Shown: piece by piece, positions 61,301 through 64,000 of the stretch
How positions within the stretch are numbered: the first letter of the stretch is position 1
Layout: every line of letters starts with the position of its first letter
Assembly: GCF_914767665.1 (NCBI RefSeq)
Contig: NC_059506.1
Location: 434,001 to 498,000, forward strand
DNA from: Harmonia axyridis
Taxonomy: Eukaryota > Arthropoda > Insecta > Coleoptera > Coccinellidae
Length of the DNA: 64,000 nucleotides
Direction of reading: 5' to 3'
The notes under the pieces: model-generated
The model's input: only the letters and a program-made list of their open reading frames with translations
The model's database searches: none
What the model was told of the DNA's origin: nothing
Program-made: the position numbers and the translations under genes

Positions 61301-62823
61301 TTTCATTTCAGATACTATCGATAGTCGATATTTTCAATACCGCTACATGTATATTATCTATATTTAAGAGTATCAAATTCGCTATTTCTTAATATTTCGC
61401 ACTATGATTTCGACCTCACGAAACTTATTATACTTTTTCATTCGGTATTATCTCTCAAAATTATTTCATTTAAAACTCTAGTTCCATTAGTCGAAAATCC
61501 TGATTTAGCGGACTCAAAAATAAATATGTAGAGCAGTTTTGAAATTCTACACATCGAAAATAAAAAGTTAACTAACTAAATCAAATCCTCTACATGCTAT
61601 GACTAAGATGTCTAAAAACATGGTGTATGCACTCGTCAATTTTTGAATGCAATGACATTCGACCAAATTGAGAATATTAGTTTGAATTTCAAATTGCGAG
61701 TGATGCCAAATATTATAAACACAGCAGTTCGGTTCGAATAATCTATGTTCTAACCTAAAATTTTCATTTACAGTTTACACTGTTATTGTTATAAGATATT
61801 TGTTATGAAATGAAGCATTTGATTTGTTCCAACTATCAGCCATCAGTATGAAAATATGGAAATATGTAAAATATTCTGGCTCTGTAATCAATGGAAAATG
61901 TTAGACTCCACTTGTAATCAAATTTGTTCTTAATGTGTACCTACATTATAGCCAACTTTACTACTTAATTCATCTTGATTTTGGCATTGAAAATAAATGA
62001 GAAGTATTCAATATGAATATCCACAATAGAATATTATCCTGTTTCTTTCAACTCGCCTAATTTGTTTTCACATTAAAACAATTATGGCCCTCTTGGAAGT
62101 ATGTCAATCATATGCTCTTAGGATGAATTTATGGAATAGCAAAAGAATAAAAGTATTCAATCTCAATCACATGAAAATTTGTCTAGTGGTATGTTTCGAT
62201 GTGAGTTTGAATGACCCGAAGAAGAAGTATTGTTCGATAGCAGCAGTCTTTAGTGGGAAATGATTGTTGTCATTATAATGGGACTATTTTGTGAAAACTT
62301 TTTTAAACACGGGCTTTATGAATAATCTGGACTTTTCAAAAAGAATGTTGATTTTAGTGAAGTATCTTCTTATTATCAGAGCTGTGCCAAAGCTCAGTAA
62401 TTTGTAATCAAATCGAGGAGTTGAGGTGAGCTTATTCAAATAACTTCATTTTCAAACTAAGTTGGCTAGTACTTCAATTCTAAAATCTGAGACATGACAT
62501 CATAGTAAATATTCATTTCTGTGGTTTTTTTTCCACAACAGAACAGAGTTGCATTCAGCCAAAGTACCCAATTTTTTGAATTTCACAGATAATTTTTTTT
62601 TAAGATCAAGTTATTCGAAAACGGCGCTTTGTACGAGAAAATATGAAGAATACTTTTATTTTTCAAATTAGCCAAATATTCTTCAATGAACGTTCAAATT
62701 ACTCTTAAGAGTTGGTTTCTTCGAATTTCTGGTATTTTTATGGGATGTAATGTTCATAATAAAGAAACAGAAGAATGTGTATGGAATCTTGTGTTCGGAG
62801 AGTAATAGCTTTTTCTGCTTCAG

Positions 62824-63100
62824 AAGTCGACTGAAAAAGGCGTCTGCTCGAAGGATAGGACTTCATAATCGGGATGCTTTCGCAAAGCGCCAGACCTTGG
62901 AGGCTGGTGGTAGGTCGGCTTGGAAGAATTTGCCACGGAGAACTCAAAGGATGGAGCTGGTTGCTTAGCAAGAAGAACCTGCTGAAGGCCTCTCAACATC
63001 TTAAGGAATTGTGTACACAGTGTGCCTTTATGTATCCGTCTTCGGTGCCCTGCATCCTTAGCGCTTGCCTGGTCAGTCTGGAGCCAGATACCACCTTGAG
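62824..63100 (+). other. 277-nt exon-like block, copy 8
   Basis: Same two variants as copy 7, with intact splice consensus sites. Element E begins 146 bp after its donor site, so any downstream exon in this orientation would have to be spliced across E. Confidence 0.5.
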
Positions 63101-63245
63101 GTGAGTTTGTCATAGAGAACATTAGAAATTTTAAAATTTGGTTTAGGTAATTCTAAAAATATTTTTTGTGAGGTAATATAAATAACTTAATATCTCCCAT
63201 TTTTTATGGATGAATGAGATGTCACTTTGACATGTTATACATATA

Positions 63246-64000
63246 CAGGGTGAGTCTTTGACTTGTACATATATTTTAACCCAAGATTCCTGAGGTCAAA
63301 AGAAACACTTTTTTCCTTTACCATTTTTTCCGATTCGGCCCGGTTAAAAAGATACAGGCTTTTAAAAATCGTTGAAAAAATGTGATTTTCGGCTATATCT
63401 CATAAATGGTTGTATCGAAGGAAATGATTTTTGAAATATAGCTTTTTTTTGATGTGATACATCTTATCCGAACACAAGATTCCATACACATTCTTCCGTT
63501 TCTTTATTATGAACATTATATCCCATAGAAATACCAGAAATTCGAAGAAACCAACTCTTAAGAGTAATTTGAACGTTCATTGAAGAATATTTGGCTAATT
63601 TGAAAAATAAAAGTATTCTTCATGTTTTCTCGTACAAAGCGCCGTTTTCGAATAACTTGATCTTAAAAAAAAAATTATCTGTGAAATTCAAAAAATTGGG
63701 TACTTTGGCTGAATGCAACTCTGTTCTGTTGTGGAAAAAAAAACCACAGAAATGAATATTTACTATGATGTCATGTCTCAGATTTTAGAATTGAAGTACT
63801 AGCCAACTTAGTTTGAAAATGAAGTTATTTGAATGAGCTCACCTCAACTCTTCTATTTGATTACAAATTACTGAGCTTTGACACAGCTCTTATAATAAGA
63901 AGATACTTCATTAAAATCAACATTCTATTTTGAAAAGTCCAGATTTCCCATAAAGCCCATGTTTAAAAAAGTTTTCATAAAATAGTCCCACTATAATGAC
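63246..64000 (-). mobile_element. Element E copy E5, left part (cut by window end)
   Basis: The 755 bp from CAGGGTGAGTCTTTG match E4 from 55257 essentially without change, at the same unit position. E1, E4 and E5 therefore descend from one insertion that was copied with the array rather than from three insertions. Confidence 0.8.

Larger units (their letters stand above)
57368..63245 (+). repeat. Tandem repeat unit 8 (short form, 5.9 kb)
   Basis: Nearly identical to unit 2 along its length, but with the short 3'UTR deletion of unit 6 (near 57830) and the exon-block variants of unit 7. Its start has AATTGGTGGTTACC, as in unit 1, instead of AATTGGTTACC in the other units. It is flanked on both sides by element E. 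Pogo-like end about 60030-60195, TA tract about 60367-60378, hairpins about 60485-60611. Confidence 0.9.

Overview
The window is eukaryotic and almost certainly from an insect or close arthropod relative. It is strongly AT-rich, its genes have GT-AG introns and AATAAA signals, and its transposons are typical of insects (piggyBac, hAT-like, Penelope-like, TA-target inverted-repeat elements, a tyrosine-recombinase element). Nothing in it looks bacterial. I cannot name the species or order.

The whole window is one head-to-tail tandem array of about eight copies of a repeat unit. The bare unit is about 5.9 kb (or 6.7 kb in a longer form), swollen to as much as 11.7 kb by insertions. I set unit boundaries at a shared sequence beginning TGTTGAACTC: unit 1, 527-7226; unit 2, 7227-13115; unit 3, 13116-24629; unit 4, 24630-30466; unit 5, 30467-40843; unit 6, 40844-45621; unit 7, 45622-57367; unit 8, 57368-63245. 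The window begins and ends inside copies of the same transposon (called element E here) sitting at the same position in the unit, so the array continues on both sides.

Each unit carries two conserved items. (1) A small two-exon gene on the minus strand. Joining a 98-nt first coding exon to a 199-nt second exon gives a 98-residue RING-H2 protein, a probable E3 ubiquitin ligase. All eight copies are intact, and seven encode the same protein. The stop codon sits inside a long palindrome. (2) A GC-richer 277-nt block on the plus strand with a strong 3' splice site before it and a strong 5' splice site after it. It has stops in all three forward frames, so it looks like a non-coding or UTR exon, or a relic. 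It lies about 0.7 kb from the 3' end of the next unit's RING gene and points towards it. The rest of the unit is AT-rich spacer with internal direct repeats, a hairpin, a TA microsatellite, a pogo-like end and old transposon remains.

Later insertions separate the units. Unit 3 has element E, a 1.6-kb foldback element and a young hAT-like element. Unit 5 has a Penelope-like fragment, a truncated piggyBac, and a 2.1-kb Helitron-like insertion that carries a tRNA-like sequence and minisatellites. Unit 7 has element E with a nested hAT-like element, a tyrosine-recombinase insertion, and a second E. Because units are otherwise nearly identical, insertion sites and target duplications can be read directly by comparing filled with empty copies. 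Small variants are shared between units in a mosaic pattern, which fits unequal exchange or gene conversion.
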